Positions 24,427 to 30,934 of a stretch of 42,037 nucleotides of DNA are shown in pieces. The notes beneath the pieces were generated by a model. It worked only from the letters and a program-made list of their open reading frames with translations. It was not told where the DNA came from and did not search any database. The DNA comes from a virus. Numbering within the stretch: position 1 is the stretch's first letter; the number at the start of each line of letters is the position of its first letter. Location: positions 1-42,037 of the IMG/VR virus record IMGVR_UViG_3300047443_000148; one strand, given 5' to 3'. Made by a program: the position numbers and the translations under genes.

Positions 24427-25292
24427 GAGCCGTCCTTGTATCGCTGGGTGCGGAACGCCGACTGGATAGTCCGCTCGATCTCCATAGGGCCGAGACCCGC
24501 GGACTCTGCTGCCGGGCCGAGGGTGTCGATCGCCGACTCCACGGTAGCGCCCTCCTCGCACATGGTGCGCGCCGCCCACACGAGGGCGTTGTTCCTGTTG
24601 CCCTCACCGGCGTTCTGAACGGACGCGACCAGGCCCGAGTTGGAGATGGCGCCGGGCTGCATCAGGCCCTTCGGCCGTACGATCCTCGGCTGCTGGGGCT
24701 TCTCGGCGACGAGGAGGCGGATCCACTGGGGAGGCAGGGCCGGGGCCATCTCGTGACCGGCGAAGTAGGCCGCGCCTTCGACGACCGAACCGGCCGCGAG
24801 GACATAGCCCCCATACTGGCCGCCGTTCCCCCGGACATCCACGATCCCCTTGACGGGGGACGCCTGGGAGATGCGGGGCCAGTGGGCGGGCCACCGGTAG
24901 TAGAGGTGGAGACCGCCGGATCGGGTGCGGACCGAATATGTCATCAGATCGGACGGAGCGTCCCCGCCCAGCTTGTACGTCATCTCGTCGAAGACTTCCT
25001 CGCCGTTGACCCGCGGGCCGTATGCGTCGTGGAGATGCGCCCATTCGGTATCGCGGAGCTGGAAGTCCTCTTTGGCGACGTCGAGGTCGATGACGAGAAG
25101 CTGGGACGGCTTGCAGGCGACGCCGATGTTGGCGTGGGGGTCGACGTTCGTCCAGAAGTGGACGATGGCGTTGATGTCGTTGGTGGCGGTGAGCCCCCAC
25201 TGTCCGGCGGCGGGGTGAGGGACCTTCGCGTTGCGGGCGACGGGAAAGATCCCGAAGCCTCGCTGCTGGGCGGCCACCGCGTGCTTCAGCAT
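24423..25292 (-). CDS. bifunctional DNA primase/polymerase (Prim-Pol domain), 289 aa
   Basis: An archaeo-eukaryotic-type primase fold. I-F-P-V is at about residues 15-18, the metal-binding pair D69-x-D71 lies in V-I-D-L-D-V, G-G-L-H-L-Y-Y-R at 126-133 supplies the histidine, and D152 with R154 sits in V-D-V-R-G-N-G-G before G-Y-V-L-A-A-G-S. Residues 215-285 form the helical C-terminal primase domain. No helicase domain is attached; the ATPase is encoded separately at 38644-40065. It makes primers or short DNA for phage replication. It overlaps the 62-residue gene upstream and the SsgA-like gene downstream. Confidence 0.9.
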   Translation of the reverse strand: MLKHAVAAQQRGFGIFPVARNAKVPHPAAGQWGLTATNDINAIVHFWTNVDPHANIGVACKPSQLLVIDLDVAKEDFQLRDTEWAHLHDAYGPRVNGEEVFDEMTYKLGGDAPSDLMTYSVRTRSGGLHLYYRWPAHWPRISQASPVKGIVDVRGNGGQYGGYVLAAGSVVEGAAYFAGHEMAPALPPQWIRLLVAEKPQQPRIVRPKGLMQPGAISNSGLVASVQNAGEGNRNNALVWAARTMCEEGATVESAIDTLGPAAESAGLGPMEIERTIQSAFRTQRYKDGS

Positions 25293-25480
25293 CAGATGAT
25301 CACCAGCTCTCCGTACCTGCGGGCGGCCACGCAGATCCAGCAGTCACCAGACCCGTTGGTGAACTCATGGTCGACCTTCAGGGTGTACAGGCTGCCCATC
25401 AGGCCGATCGGCGCGGTGAAGTAGTTGCCGCGCTCTTCGAGGGTGAGTGCTTCGAGCCACTCGACGGCTTCGGGATTCAT
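25292..25480 (-). CDS. small protein, 62 aa, downstream of pup
   Basis: ATG at 25480 follows a GGGGAG site; longer frames upstream are shadows of the Pup-like gene. The N-terminal helix has E-W-L-E-A-L-T-L-E-E-R, then a beta-like middle (G-S-L-Y-T-L-K-V-D-H-E-F) and a single C-W-I-C pair near the end. It starts one base after the Pup-like stop, so the two are probably translated together. Not recognised. A partner of the Pup-like protein is an attractive but untested idea. Confidence 0.65.
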   Translation of the reverse strand: MNPEAVEWLEALTLEERGNYFTAPIGLMGSLYTLKVDHEFTNGSGDCWICVAARRYGELVII

Positions 25481-25481
25481 C

Positions 25482-25724
25482 TCACTCCCCGCCAGCCTGT
25501 ACGAACTGGGCGACGAAGTCCTGGGCGTTCTCTTCGAGGAGGTCGTCGATGTCGGCGAGAAGCTCTTCGTCGATCTGCTCGTCGAGGACGTCGTCGATCG
25601 AGGCGAGGGTCTGGTCGGTGGAGTCGGCGAGCTCGGTGTTGGTGACGTCCTTGACGGTTTCGGCCTGCTCCTCCTGGGCCTTGACCTGCTGCTTCTGCTT
25701 CTGGACCTGCTCCTGCTTCGCCAT
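25482..25724 (-). CDS. pup: prokaryotic ubiquitin-like protein (Pup) homologue, 80 aa
   Basis: Pup is attached through its C-terminal Glu to target lysines by PafA and delivers proteins to the actinobacterial proteasome. The C-terminal 24 residues (57-80) match the Pup core: A-D-I-D-D-L-L-E-E-N-A, then Q-D-F-V-A-Q-F-V-Q and a final G-G-E. In Mycobacterium Pup the same stretch is D-E-I-D-D-V-L-E-E-N-A, E-D-F-V-R-A-Y-V-Q-K and G-G-Q. Ending in Glu, it would not need deamidation by Dop. A77 replaces the usual Lys near the end. Residues 1-38 are a Lys/Gln/Glu-rich extension, longer than usual, with K3, K9, K11, K15 and K25. A GGAGG site precedes ATG at 25724. No PafA, Dop or proteasome gene is seen here. 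Confidence 0.88.
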   Translation of the reverse strand: MAKQEQVQKQKQQVKAQEEQAETVKDVTNTELADSTDQTLASIDDVLDEQIDEELLADIDDLLEENAQDFVAQFVQAGGE

Positions 25725-25750
25725 GTTACCTCCGGGTAATGAGATGGGGA

Positions 25751-25783
25751 AGCCCCCAGGTAATATGTAATTACCCAGGGGCT
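25751..25783 (-). promoter_or_regulatory. dyad and promoter region upstream of the Pup-like gene
   Basis: AGCCCC at 25751-25756 and GGTAAT at 25759-25764 pair with ATTACC at 2570-75 of this block (25770-25775) and GGGGCT at 25778-25783, with a CA/CA internal bulge and a five-base centre. On the minus strand TTGAAC (25794-25789) precedes an AT-rich TAATTACATATT stretch at a spacing suitable for -35 and -10. The dyad would cover the -10 region. It is also a possible terminator for the amidase operon, so its role is open. Confidence 0.5.
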
Positions 25784-25799
25784 CCGGAGTTCAAACCTG

Positions 25800-26723
25800 T
25801 CAGTCCTTGAGGCGAGCCGCCAGGAGATCGGCGACCTTCTTGGCGAGGGCGTCCAGGTCCACGCCGCCGGTCGCGAGACCGTCGACCTTCTTGGACAGAT
25901 CGGCCACGGCACCCTTGACCGCAGCCACATCCGTCCGGGCGTCACGGGCCGTCCGGTAGCCGTAGTACAGGTACGACTCCAGCGACCAGAACTTGTTGGT
26001 CTCCGCGGGGAGGTCGCTGTCCGGCGACTTGACGACGCCGTCCGTGCCGAAGATCTTCTTGATGTCGTCGGTGGTCAGAGCCACGTCTACTCCACTTCCT
26101 GTTGCGAGTTGAATGACCCGGGCGAAGTCCATGTCGCCGGGGTCGCCGTGCAGATTCTCGGTGACGTGCTCGTGGCCGAGGTGGCCGTAGTACGCATTCC
26201 ACTCGGCACCCGACAGCCGGACACCGTTGTTCGTGCCGTACGAGCCGGGATAGGCCTTCCAGGTCACCGTCGAACGGATCGCCACACCGTGATTGTCGTG
26301 CAGCCAGTTCACGAAGTCGGCGACACCTTGCAACGCCCAGTCCGGCGCGTCCGGCCAGTAGATGAACTCACCGGTCCGGCCTTCCCGGATCCAGGAGTCG
26401 CGGGTCGCCGGGTCGCAGGTGCCGACCAGCTCGATCTGGCAGGCGTTGTTGGTGTTGGTCTCGACGCCACCCGGGCTGTTGACGAGGGCGCGGGCCGACC
26501 GGTCGATGTCGTAGTGCTGGTACCACCGCAGCTTCTGGGCGGTCATGTCGGGCGCTGCGGTGAGCGTCGGGGCGACGGCGCCACCGTTGTACGAGGTGAC
26601 GGTCCGGCCTTCGGTGGTGTGCCAGACGCAGACGTTCACCTCCATCGGGGAGCCCGTATAGGTGTTCCCGAAGAACAGCGACTGGTCGGCGCCCGGGTAC
26701 TTCTGAGGTCCGGTCAGCGTCAT
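25800..26723 (-). CDS. endolysin, N-acetylmuramoyl-L-alanine amidase, 307 aa
   Basis: An Amidase_2 (PGRP-type) catalytic domain spans about residues 5-200. H35 lies in V-W-H-T-T-E-G, and the block G-H-E-H-V-T-E-N-L-H with D194 in G-D-P-G supplies the other zinc ligands. It cleaves the lactoyl-peptide bond in peptidoglycan. Residues 205-265 are a linker, and 265-307 a Lys/Ala helix with D-V-A-A-V-K-G-A-V-A-D-L, perhaps for oligomerisation or wall binding. There is no signal peptide, so it needs a holin; candidates lie at 35403-35810, 29504 and 23571. ATG at 26723 overlaps the stop of the gene upstream. Confidence 0.92.
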   Translation of the reverse strand: MTLTGPQKYPGADQSLFFGNTYTGSPMEVNVCVWHTTEGRTVTSYNGGAVAPTLTAAPDMTAQKLRWYQHYDIDRSARALVNSPGGVETNTNNACQIELVGTCDPATRDSWIREGRTGEFIYWPDAPDWALQGVADFVNWLHDNHGVAIRSTVTWKAYPGSYGTNNGVRLSGAEWNAYYGHLGHEHVTENLHGDPGDMDFARVIQLATGSGVDVALTTDDIKKIFGTDGVVKSPDSDLPAETNKFWSLESYLYYGYRTARDARTDVAAVKGAVADLSKKVDGLATGGVDLDALAKKVADLLAARLKD

Positions 26724-26950
26724 CGTGCGGCCCTCGCTGACCGGGTCGTCCGACCCTGGAAAGCCGCACGGGCCTGCCGGGCCGGAACGCCAGGACGCTC
26801 CACGCGGCCCCGTGAGACCACGCGAAGGGCGTGGCGGAGGGTTCCCGCCTGCGGGCCGCCGGAAGCCGGACCGAATCCGGCCAGGGTACGTCCGGCGCCC
26901 GACACCCCGAGCTGGCCGGGCTTCTTGGGCGTCCTGCCGAAGTAGGACAT
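26720..26950 (-). CDS. basic hypothetical protein, 76 aa
   Basis: ATG at 26950 follows a GGAGGG site. Arg-, Gly-, Pro- and Ala-rich, with S-Y-F-G-R-T-P-K-K-P-G at the start; strongly basic, no Cys, no hydrophobic helix. It may bind nucleic acid or be largely disordered. It overlaps the amidase start by four bases, so it is in the same operon. No family recognised. Confidence 0.55.
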   Translation of the reverse strand: MSYFGRTPKKPGQLGVSGAGRTLAGFGPASGGPQAGTLRHALRVVSRGRVERPGVPARQARAAFQGRTTRSARAAR

Positions 26951-27312
26951 CAGCCCTCCTTTTCTATGCACTTCTCGATGTAGTGGATAGCCTTCCGCAA
27001 GTCTTGCACGGCCGACCCCTTCTTGCCCGCACGGAGCAGGTACTTCAGTGCGTTCCCGCGGTAGTAGTCCAGGCCGTGATCGTCGATGATGTCCCACGGC
27101 TGGATCGCGGTCCCGCGGTAGTGCTCCCCGCCGACCTGCTTCTCCGACGCGGCCCCGATCTTCAGGTCGGCGCCCTTCGGCCAGATGGCGAGCCCGTCAG
27201 TCCAGTGGGTACCGCCCGCGTGGTGATACCCATTCTCGTGCGGCTTCTTCTCGCAGCGGAGCATGTCGACCCAGCCGTCTTCGATGTAGCGGGCCTCGCA
27301 GCGATCGGTCAT
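26950..27312 (-). CDS. DUF3310-type protein with N-terminal metal-binding extension, 120 aa
   Basis: The C-terminal half is the DUF3310 domain common in phages: E-H-Y at residues 63-65, Q-P-W-D-I-I-D-D-H-G-L-D-Y-Y-R-G-N at 71-87, L-K-Y-L-L-R-A-G-K-K-G, D-L-R-K-A-I-H-Y-I. Its biochemical role is not settled; it is often annotated as a nucleotide-kinase-like phage protein. The N-terminal 50 residues carry C5, C20, H25, H30, H31 and H36, which could bind zinc; such an extension is not universal. It overlaps the neighbours on both sides. Confidence 0.8.
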   Translation of the reverse strand: MTDRCEARYIEDGWVDMLRCEKKPHENGYHHAGGTHWTDGLAIWPKGADLKIGAASEKQVGGEHYRGTAIQPWDIIDDHGLDYYRGNALKYLLRAGKKGSAVQDLRKAIHYIEKCIEKEG

Positions 27313-27509
27313 CGCTCTCCCTCCGGCCGGATAACGACCATCGACGTCACCTGGTCGAGGAAGCCGATCTTGATGCCCTGTTCAACCAGGGGCTTGAAGT
27401 TCTCGTCCATCGCCTCGATGTCGTCGTCGGTGAGGTTGTGGGCGAACCCGATGAGGATGGTGTCGCCCGGGCGGGCCAGGGCCGCGAGGGCTACAGGCTG
27501 GTCGATCAC
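27309..27509 (-). CDS. hypothetical protein, 66 aa
   Basis: GTG at 27509 was chosen because GGAGGG lies eight bases upstream and it overlaps the preceding stop in a GTGA junction; a GTG at 27524 lacks a ribosome site. It reads A-L-A-R-P-G-D-T-I-L-I-G-F early, then an acidic helix D-D-D-I-E-A-M-D-E and a C-terminal V-V-I-R-P. It is a small alpha/beta protein of a type seen in actinophages, function unknown. Confidence 0.65.
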   Translation of the reverse strand: MIDQPVALAALARPGDTILIGFAHNLTDDDIEAMDENFKPLVEQGIKIGFLDQVTSMVVIRPEGER

Positions 27510-27652
27510 GCCCAGTCCCTCCACTCGAACCGCTTCTTGCCCGTCGGCCCCATCACCATGACCCGCTGCTGCGGGGTCCGCTTGTGGGTGGCCTGCTTGC
27601 CCTTCTTCGGCGCCCCGACCTTCGCGGTCTGGGAACCCTTCTTCAGCGCCAT
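27506..27652 (-). CDS. basic small protein, 48 aa
   Basis: A strong GGAGGAG site precedes ATG at 27652. The protein is Lys/Arg-rich (K-K-G-S-Q-T-A-K, P-K-K-G-K-Q, H-K-R-T-P-Q-Q-R) and ends F-E-W-R-D-W-A. It looks like a nucleic-acid-binding or ribosome-associated peptide but matches no family I know. It overlaps the next gene in the operon. Confidence 0.6.
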   Translation of the reverse strand: MALKKGSQTAKVGAPKKGKQATHKRTPQQRVMVMGPTGKKRFEWRDWA

Positions 27653-27816
27653 TACCTACTCCTCCTGACGGCGCACGCCTCGGCGCCGGACTTCGTGCGG
27701 AACCGGTCGAGCACGTTGTTGTTCTCGTCGACCACCGCGAACGGCCGGTCAGTCGTGTGAGGGGCCAGCCGCTTCTGGAGCGCGGTGAGGTGGCGGATCT
27801 CCACGTGGTATTTCAT
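27652..27816 (-). CDS. hypothetical protein, 54 aa
   Basis: ATG at 27816 has an AAAGG site upstream. It has a small alpha/beta look: K-Y-H-V-E-I-R-H-L, R-P-F-A-V-V-D-E-N-N-N-V-L-D and T-K-S-G-A-E-A-C-A-V. The D-E-N-N-N turn suggests a beta hairpin. It overlaps its neighbours. No known family. Confidence 0.6.
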   Translation of the reverse strand: MKYHVEIRHLTALQKRLAPHTTDRPFAVVDENNNVLDRFRTKSGAEACAVRRSR

Positions 27817-27983
27817 ACCCAGACCTTTCCGTCTCCGCCGCAGATCGGGCAGATGTCCGCCGTCTCCCACGTTTCGATGGTGCCGTCGTCGTGCGTGATG
27901 GCGTGAGGGATGACGACGCACCCCTTACCGGCACACGGCGGACACGGATGCTCTTTCATCCCGAAATCCTGACCGCCACTCAT
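27813..27983 (-). CDS. DnaJ-like zinc-finger peptide, 56 aa
   Basis: ATG at 27983 is preferred over 27959 because GGGAGGG is six bases upstream and it overlaps the preceding stop. It contains C-P-P-C-A-G-K-G-C and C-P-I-C-G-G-D-G, the CxxCxGxG pattern of DnaJ-type zinc fingers, separated by a polar loop. It probably binds one or two zinc ions; partner unknown. Confidence 0.7.
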   Translation of the reverse strand: MSGGQDFGMKEHPCPPCAGKGCVVIPHAITHDDGTIETWETADICPICGGDGKVWV

Positions 27984-28261
27984 GACTTCCCTCCCGCGCC
28001 CGGCACGAACGGCTGAGCCGCCCTACCAGGATGGACCGTGCACAGCCCGTCGTCCACCACGAAACGGGAAAGGCCGCCCGGCTTCCGGCGGACACCGCAC
28101 CGGCACATCGCCCCGTGAAACCGGTTCAGGGTTTCCGGGTCGTCGGTCTCGAACATCGACTTGCCCCGCCCGGCTTCGACGGAGGCCCGGACCCGGAGGA
28201 TCATCTCCTGGCGGGCCAGAGCTTCTAGTTCGGCCTTCGTCGGCCCCTTCTTGGCGGCCAC
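27980..28261 (-). CDS. hypothetical protein with C-terminal Cys/His cluster, 93 aa
   Basis: GTG at 28261 starts one base after the upstream stop, suggesting translational coupling, as no good ribosome site is present. The N-terminal 35 residues form a basic helix (K-A-E-L-E-A-L-A-R-Q-E). The second half has C-R-C-G-V-R-R and C-T-V-H, a possible zinc site. It is among a set of small zinc-binding proteins in this operon. Confidence 0.6.
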   Translation of the reverse strand: MAAKKGPTKAELEALARQEMILRVRASVEAGRGKSMFETDDPETLNRFHGAMCRCGVRRKPGGLSRFVVDDGLCTVHPGRAAQPFVPGAGGKS

Positions 28262-28262
28262 C

Positions 28263-28547
28263 TCAGGTCACCGTCGTCCAGGCAGTGGCGGCCTTCTCGA
28301 TGCGTCCGCCGACGACGCCCAGGAGGAGCCCCCCGTAGGCGTCGAGGGTTTCCCTGCTGAGAATCGCGCGGGCCGCCCCGATCGCGTTGTACGGACCGTA
28401 GGCGGACTCGAACTCCTCGCCGTCGTACAGCCAGTACGGCTTGCCGGTGTTGGCCTCACCGCGGACCAGCTCCGGGTTTTGGCGCGGGCGCCTACGGACG
28501 ATCACCACCCGGTACATCTCTTTGCCTTCGGCCGCCATGGTGCGCAT
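28263..28547 (-). CDS. hypothetical protein, 94 aa
   Basis: ATG at 28547 overlaps the stop of the GH16-like gene (ATGA), favouring it over other in-frame starts. It has a compact alpha/beta composition: Y-R-V-V-I-V-R-R-R-P-R at the start, Y-W-L-Y-D-G-E-E-F in the middle and a C-terminal amphipathic helix. No motif is recognised. Confidence 0.6.
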   Translation of the reverse strand: MRTMAAEGKEMYRVVIVRRRPRQNPELVRGEANTGKPYWLYDGEEFESAYGPYNAIGAARAILSRETLDAYGGLLLGVVGGRIEKAATAWTTVT

Positions 28548-29491
28548 CAGCCCACCCACTTGTAGCAGGCCAGCCACGTGGTGTCGATGGTGACCGACGA
28601 GCCCGCGGAAGCCCCGAGGGCGTCACCGAGCGCCGATTCGTTCTGGAGGATCCAGTCGGCGCGGTCGGGGAAGTCGGCGTTGACGGTCTTGAACAGGTGG
28701 CCGTCGAAGTAGAACCGGACCTTGCCGGGGACGATCTCCGTGGAGTACGTGTGCCACGACGTCCAGGCCGAGTTGCTGGCCGCGTCGGCGCCGGACTCCT
28801 TGAATCCGTGAGTGAACTCGGAGACCGGATCCGACTGGAACGAGCCGCCCGCTTCCGGGTAGTCGATCTCGTTGGGCGTGTACCGCAGGTGGGCCATCTT
28901 GAAGCCGGGGGTGCGGGTGCGCACGATGAGCCGCTCCGAGAACTTCCCGTAGCGCAGGTTCATGCACTTCAGGGGGACCGGGGCGGCGACCTTGTTGCTG
29001 CTGCCGTTGGAGGTCATCCTGACGCGCATCTGGCCGTCGGTGCCGGACTTGTAGACCGACATAGTGGACTCGGGCCGGTAGTAGCCAGGAACGGGCCCTG
29101 CGTTGCCGTCGGCGCCCGATGCGGCGGTGTCCGGCCACCCCGAAGGGTAGGCGCCAAGCGTGCTGTAGTAGTGGCCGTACGAGGCTTTGAGGCCCTCGCA
29201 CTTGAAGTTGCCGTCTCCGGCGCACGAGAAGAACCGGCCGGTGGGGACGTTCTGCGAGTTGAAGTCCTCGGCGTAGAGCTGGGCGAACGGGCCGCAGTTC
29301 CCGCGGGGCGTGTTGTTGTTGATGGTGTGACACGCATCTTCGGACGGTGTGACAGCGTGTGCCCGAAGCTGGCCGGTGAGGACCGCCGCAAGGGTGAGGC
29401 CGGTGATCGCGCCCCAGGTCAGGAGCGGCCGAAGCCGCCCACCGTTCGGGGAGGGCGGCTCGGGAGTGGGCGGATGCCCCTCTTGTGACAT
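28547..29491 (-). CDS. secreted GH16-like (laminarinase/agarase clan) hydrolase, 314 aa
   Basis: Residues 1-21 are Pro-rich and cytosolic, 24-46 a hydrophobic signal or anchor helix, and 48-314 a concanavalin-type jelly roll. The active-site pattern of glycoside hydrolase family 16, E-x-D-x-x-E, is present as E208-I-D-Y-P-E213, with W-H-T-Y-S-T-E-I and V-R-F-Y-F-D-G downstream as in the family. Cysteines C54, C66, C90, C98 and C176 fit an exported protein. It should cleave beta-1,3 or beta-1,4 glucan- or galactan-like polymers of the host envelope or matrix. ATG at 29491; downstream gene overlaps. Substrate unknown. Confidence 0.7.
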   Translation of the reverse strand: MSQEGHPPTPEPPSPNGGRLRPLLTWGAITGLTLAAVLTGQLRAHAVTPSEDACHTINNNTPRGNCGPFAQLYAEDFNSQNVPTGRFFSCAGDGNFKCEGLKASYGHYYSTLGAYPSGWPDTAASGADGNAGPVPGYYRPESTMSVYKSGTDGQMRVRMTSNGSSNKVAAPVPLKCMNLRYGKFSERLIVRTRTPGFKMAHLRYTPNEIDYPEAGGSFQSDPVSEFTHGFKESGADAASNSAWTSWHTYSTEIVPGKVRFYFDGHLFKTVNADFPDRADWILQNESALGDALGASAGSSVTIDTTWLACYKWVG

Positions 29492-29503
29492 GTTGTGTTT
29501 CTC

Positions 29504-29668
29504 CTACCAGGTGGAGGCGAGGATGGCGCAGATCGCGGCGTTGATCACGAGGACGGCGACCGCCTGACCGTGAGTGATCGGCTTACGGGCCTTGCCGATC
29601 GAGACGACCGTGCTCCACGCGCCGAGGCCGTAGAGGACGAACAGGGTGATGAGGAAAGAATGGGACAT
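29504..29668 (-). CDS. two-pass membrane protein, 54 aa
   Basis: ATG at 29668 follows a GGAGAG site. Hydrophobic segments at about residues 5-22 and 36-52 are joined by a basic loop (G-K-A-R-K-P). Class II holins have this size and topology, but small membrane proteins of unknown role are equally common. It lies immediately upstream of the GH16-like gene in the same direction. Confidence 0.65.
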   Translation of the reverse strand: MSHSFLITLFVLYGLGAWSTVVSIGKARKPITHGQAVAVLVINAAICAILASTW

Positions 29669-29681
29669 GCGGGGCTCTCCT

Positions 29682-29945
29682 TCAGTGGGTTTCGATCCAT
29701 ACGCGGTCGGAGTCGGCGAGGTCGTAGATCTCCTCGAACGCCGCCTCGTAGCCGTGCCGGTCCTCGACGTTCGACAGGTCCGCGAGGAGCCCGTCGAACG
29801 TGTCGGGGTACGGGGTGAAATCGCGCCAGCCGGAACGCTTGAGGCGCGAGACGACCAGCTCTGCCAGCTCGGGGATGTCGATCTGCTCGTTCTTCCACTG
29901 CTGGATGAGGTCGCCCAGGTCGATGGTCTGATTCCACTGCGCCAC
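29682..29945 (-). CDS. hypothetical acidic protein, 87 aa
   Basis: GTG at 29945 has a TAAGGAG site. The first part is helical (L-G-D-L-I-Q-Q-W-K-N-E, I-P-E-L-A-E-L-V-V-S-R-L) followed by R-D-F-T-P-Y-P-D-T-F-D and an acidic helix. The pattern is familiar from actinophage small genes near DNA metabolism genes, without known function. Confidence 0.65.
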   Translation of the reverse strand: MAQWNQTIDLGDLIQQWKNEQIDIPELAELVVSRLKRSGWRDFTPYPDTFDGLLADLSNVEDRHGYEAAFEEIYDLADSDRVWIETH

Positions 29946-29955
29946 GGGGTGCTCC

Positions 29956-30717
29956 TTAGGGCTTGTAGATGCGGCCGTCGTAGGTGAAGCGGCAGTCGGG
30001 GGTCATCATGATGAGCTGCTCGTACGTCCGGCGGCCGTCGACGACGAACAACCCGAACGCTTTCTGCCAGTTGGGCGCCGCCGACTTGATGTACGTGGCG
30101 GACGCTTCCAGCATGCCGTTGCCGACTTCCATGCCGGTAATCCGGCGCCGCCCGGAGCCGAGGCCGATGGTCGTGGATACCGATCCGGCGCGGTGGGTGT
30201 GGCCGCAGACGACCGAGGCGTCCCACCTCTTCGCGAGGCCGTAGGCGGTCTGCCCGGCGACCTGGGAGAGGCCGCCTTCGTCTCCGTGGGCGGCGATCCA
30301 TCCGGGGGCCAGCTTGAACGGCTGTCGGCGCAGCAGCTTCGGCTTGCCCTCGACCGCCAGGAGCCTTTCCAGCGTCCATTCGGAGTCTTCCCCGGCGAGC
30401 GCGGGGGCGTACTTGTCGATGTAGTCCTCGACGCGGCGGTCGTGGTTGCCGACCTTGATCCAGTCGAAGTTGAAGAACTTGATGATCTCGCGGGTTTCCT
30501 TGACGGACGACCAGAAGGTGCCGGAGTACTCACCGGCGTCACCCTTGTTCCAGCGTCCGACCTCCGGCTGGTCCATCAGGTCGCCGATCTGGCCGACCTC
30601 CACCTGGTCGAAAGCTCTGGACCGGCGCATCTCCTGCACGAAGTTCCGCATGACCAGGATGTACTTCGGGTCCTGGTAGGGGACTTGAAGATCGGCTAGC
30701 ACGATGATCAGCTTCAC
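29956..30717 (-). CDS. calcineurin-like metallophosphoesterase, 253 aa
   Basis: GTG at 30717 follows a GGAGGAACC site; the longer frame upstream crosses the tRNA gene and is rejected. Motifs are D9 in A-D-L-Q-V-P-Y-Q-D (the usual D-x-H is D-x-Q here), G-D46 in I-G-D-L-M-D, G-N-H-D at 90-93, and a late C-G-H-T-H. These bind two metal ions. The phage enzyme could act on nucleic acid ends or on nucleotides such as cyclic or dinucleotide signals. The target is not evident. Confidence 0.85.
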   Translation of the reverse strand: MKLIIVLADLQVPYQDPKYILVMRNFVQEMRRSRAFDQVEVGQIGDLMDQPEVGRWNKGDAGEYSGTFWSSVKETREIIKFFNFDWIKVGNHDRRVEDYIDKYAPALAGEDSEWTLERLLAVEGKPKLLRRQPFKLAPGWIAAHGDEGGLSQVAGQTAYGLAKRWDASVVCGHTHRAGSVSTTIGLGSGRRRITGMEVGNGMLEASATYIKSAAPNWQKAFGLFVVDGRRTYEQLIMMTPDCRFTYDGRIYKP

Positions 30718-30816
30718 GGTTCCTCCGGGATGTTTGGGGCAGGGTCCCGAGTGTCCAGCTCCCACATGGATTGCGGTAAGGACCCTGCCCCAGTCTATGG
30801 GTGCCGACCATTCGAG

Positions 30817-30888
30817 CTCTCTCGCCTGGACTCGAACCAGGAACATCCGGTTTAACAGACCGGCGCTCTGCCATTGAGCTACGAGAGA
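30817..30888 (-). tRNA. tRNA-Asn (GTT)
   Basis: The cloverleaf is complete: a seven-pair acceptor (30882-30888 with 30818-30824), D stem GCTC/GAGC, a five-pair anticodon stem CCGGT/ACCGG with loop CTGTTAA (anticodon GTT), and T stem CCTGG/CCAGG with loop TTCGAGT. The discriminator base is G, and CCA is not encoded. It sits between the metallophosphoesterase and a Pro/Ala-rich protein gene and is probably processed from the leftward transcript. Confidence 0.92.
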
Positions 30889-30894
30889 TTGGGT

Positions 30895-30928
30895 GGGCCC
30901 CTCCATCGCCTCAATGAAGGAGGGACCC
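30895..30928 (-). terminator. hairpin before tRNA-Asn
   Basis: Ten-base arms (30895-30904 with 30919-30928) with one mismatch and a 14-base loop follow the stop at 30935. It is probably a partial terminator or processing signal ahead of the tRNA. Confidence 0.55.
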
Positions 30929-30934
30929 GGTCTG

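Noticed and set aside
30718-30906. N-terminal extension of the metallophosphoesterase through tRNA-Asn
   Set aside because: The extra 63 residues are translated tRNA and leader sequence. A GTG at 30717 with a strong GGAGGA site begins exactly at the family's first strand.
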